A DNA stretch of 5,674 bases from an uncultured Eubacteriales bacterium (GTDB lineage: Bacteria; Bacillota; Clostridia; Oscillospirales; Acutalibacteraceae), in contig CAKTXU010000141.1 in assembly GCA_934630995.1 (NCBI GenBank), positions 1 to 5,674 on the forward strand. Direction: 5' to 3'. The translations under genes were made by a program, and so were the position numbers. The notes beneath the pieces are model-generated. The model was not told the origin of the DNA and did not search any database. It was given only the letters and a program-made list of their open reading frames with translations. The number at the start of each line of letters is the position of its first letter. Position 1 is the stretch's first letter. Shown here piece by piece: positions 5,021 through 5,674 of this stretch.

Positions 5021-5674
5021 ATGAAACATCTGCTGAAGCTGCTGGACCTGTCCAGGGAGGAGATTATCGGCATCCTCAACCTGGCGGATCAGCTCAAATA
5101 CGAGCTCAAGCACGGCATCGAACACAAGCTGCTGGCGGGCAAAACTCTGGGCATGATTTTCCAGAAATCCTCCACCCGCACCCGGGTATCCTTTGAAACC
5201 GGCATTTATCAGCTGGGTGGGCAGGGGCTTTTCCTGTCCTCCCGGGATTTGCAGATAGGCCGGGGCGAACCGGTGGAGGACACCGCCCGGGTCCTCTCCC
5301 GTTATCTGGACGGCATCATGATCCGCACCTTTGCCCAACAGGAGGTGGAGAGCCTGGCGGAATACGGCAGCATCCCGGTTATCAACGGGCTCACCGATTT
5401 CTGCCATCCCTGCCAGGTGCTGGCCGACCTGATGACGGTGCGGGAGCACAAGGGGGTCCTGGAGGGGCTGCATATGTGCTATATCGGGGACGGCAACAAC
5501 ATGGCCAACTCCCTGATTGTCGGCGGCCTCAAGGTGGGGATGACGGTCTCCGTCGCCTGTCCGGCCTCCCATCGGCCGGATCCCGCGGTTCTGGCCTTTG
5601 CCGGGGATTACGGCGACAAATTCCTCCTCACGGAGGACTGTGCGGAGGCCGCCTCCGGCGCGGATGTGATTTTC
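5021..5674 (+). CDS. argF: Ornithine carbamoyltransferase, 3' truncated
   Basis: ArgF condenses ornithine with carbamoyl phosphate to give citrulline in the cytoplasm. The frame is open without a stop from the ATG to the window edge, giving 218 residues. The family has about 305-315, so about 90-95 C-terminal residues are missing, including the cysteine-bearing HCLP motif that binds ornithine. The visible part holds the complete carbamoyl-phosphate domain: FQKSSTRTRVSFE with STRTR at 51-55, GIMIRTF (98-104), and DFCHPCQVLADL (126-137). It also holds the beginning of the ornithine domain with YIGDGNNMANSL (154-165). The plain HPCQ motif and the context favour ornithine carbamoyltransferase over acetyl- or succinyl-ornithine and putrescine relatives, but the missing C-terminal part is what would settle substrate choice. 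carAB does not separate argD from argF, unlike in Bacillus subtilis. Confidence 0.95.
   Translation, partial: MKHLLKLLDLSREEIIGILNLADQLKYELKHGIEHKLLAGKTLGMIFQKSSTRTRVSFETGIYQLGGQGLFLSSRDLQIGRGEPVEDTARVLSRYLDGIMIRTFAQQEVESLAEYGSIPVINGLTDFCHPCQVLADLMTVREHKGVLEGLHMCYIGDGNNMANSLIVGGLKVGMTVSVACPASHRPDPAVLAFAGDYGDKFLLTEDCAEAASGADVIF

Noticed and set aside
3772..5079. Open frame of 435 codons on the - strand opposite argD
   Set aside because: It mirrors the codon structure of argD, shows no family motifs, and ends with no operon context.
1..5674. Frameshifts or broken genes among the arg genes
   Set aside because: All key motifs of each family occur in one continuous frame. The only incomplete genes, argC and argF, are cut by the window edges.
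1..5674. CRISPR arrays, tRNA or rRNA genes
   Set aside because: No regularly spaced repeats other than the single pair around argB-argD, and no cloverleaf or rRNA-like sequence, could be seen.

Overview
The window is a stretch of an arginine biosynthesis operon. All genes are on the + strand and in the order argC (5' end cut off), an unrecognised multi-pass membrane protein gene, argJ, argB, argD and argF (3' end cut off). Base composition is high in GC, roughly two-thirds by eye, with strong G/C preference at third codon positions. Ribosome binding sites are AGGAG/GGGAGG-type. The argC-J-B-D-F order and the use of argJ are typical of Firmicutes. Together these suggest a GC-rich clostridial organism, for example of the Oscillospiraceae type common in the gut. 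That placement is inference from style and gene order, not a match to a known genome.

Layout: argC 1-876 (partial); orf2, membrane protein 901-1551; argJ 1557-2774; argB 2801-3661; argB-argD gap 3662-3819; argD 3820-5001; argF 5021-5674 (partial). The other gaps between genes are 24, 5, 26 and 19 bases, so the genes look co-transcribed. The 158-base gap after argB is the exception. The operon promoter and any ArgR operator would lie upstream of argC, outside the window.

How the genes work together: ArgB phosphorylates N-acetylglutamate, ArgC reduces the acyl phosphate to the semialdehyde, and ArgD transaminates it to N-acetylornithine. ArgJ moves the acetyl group back onto glutamate, releasing ornithine and closing the acetyl cycle. 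ArgF carbamoylates ornithine to citrulline. carAB, argG and argH are not in view. The membrane protein between argC and argJ is not a standard member of this pathway.

The most unusual structure is in the argB-argD gap. The last 39 bases of argB (final codons, stop and two more bases) occur a second time 116 bases downstream, with only two differences, both at codons where the protein is unchanged or conservatively changed. Between the copies lie 77 bases with two compact hairpins. Removing one repeat unit plus the spacer would shrink the gap to 42 bases, close to the other gaps. This looks like the footprint of an insertion or rearrangement at the 3' end of argB that left the reading frame intact.
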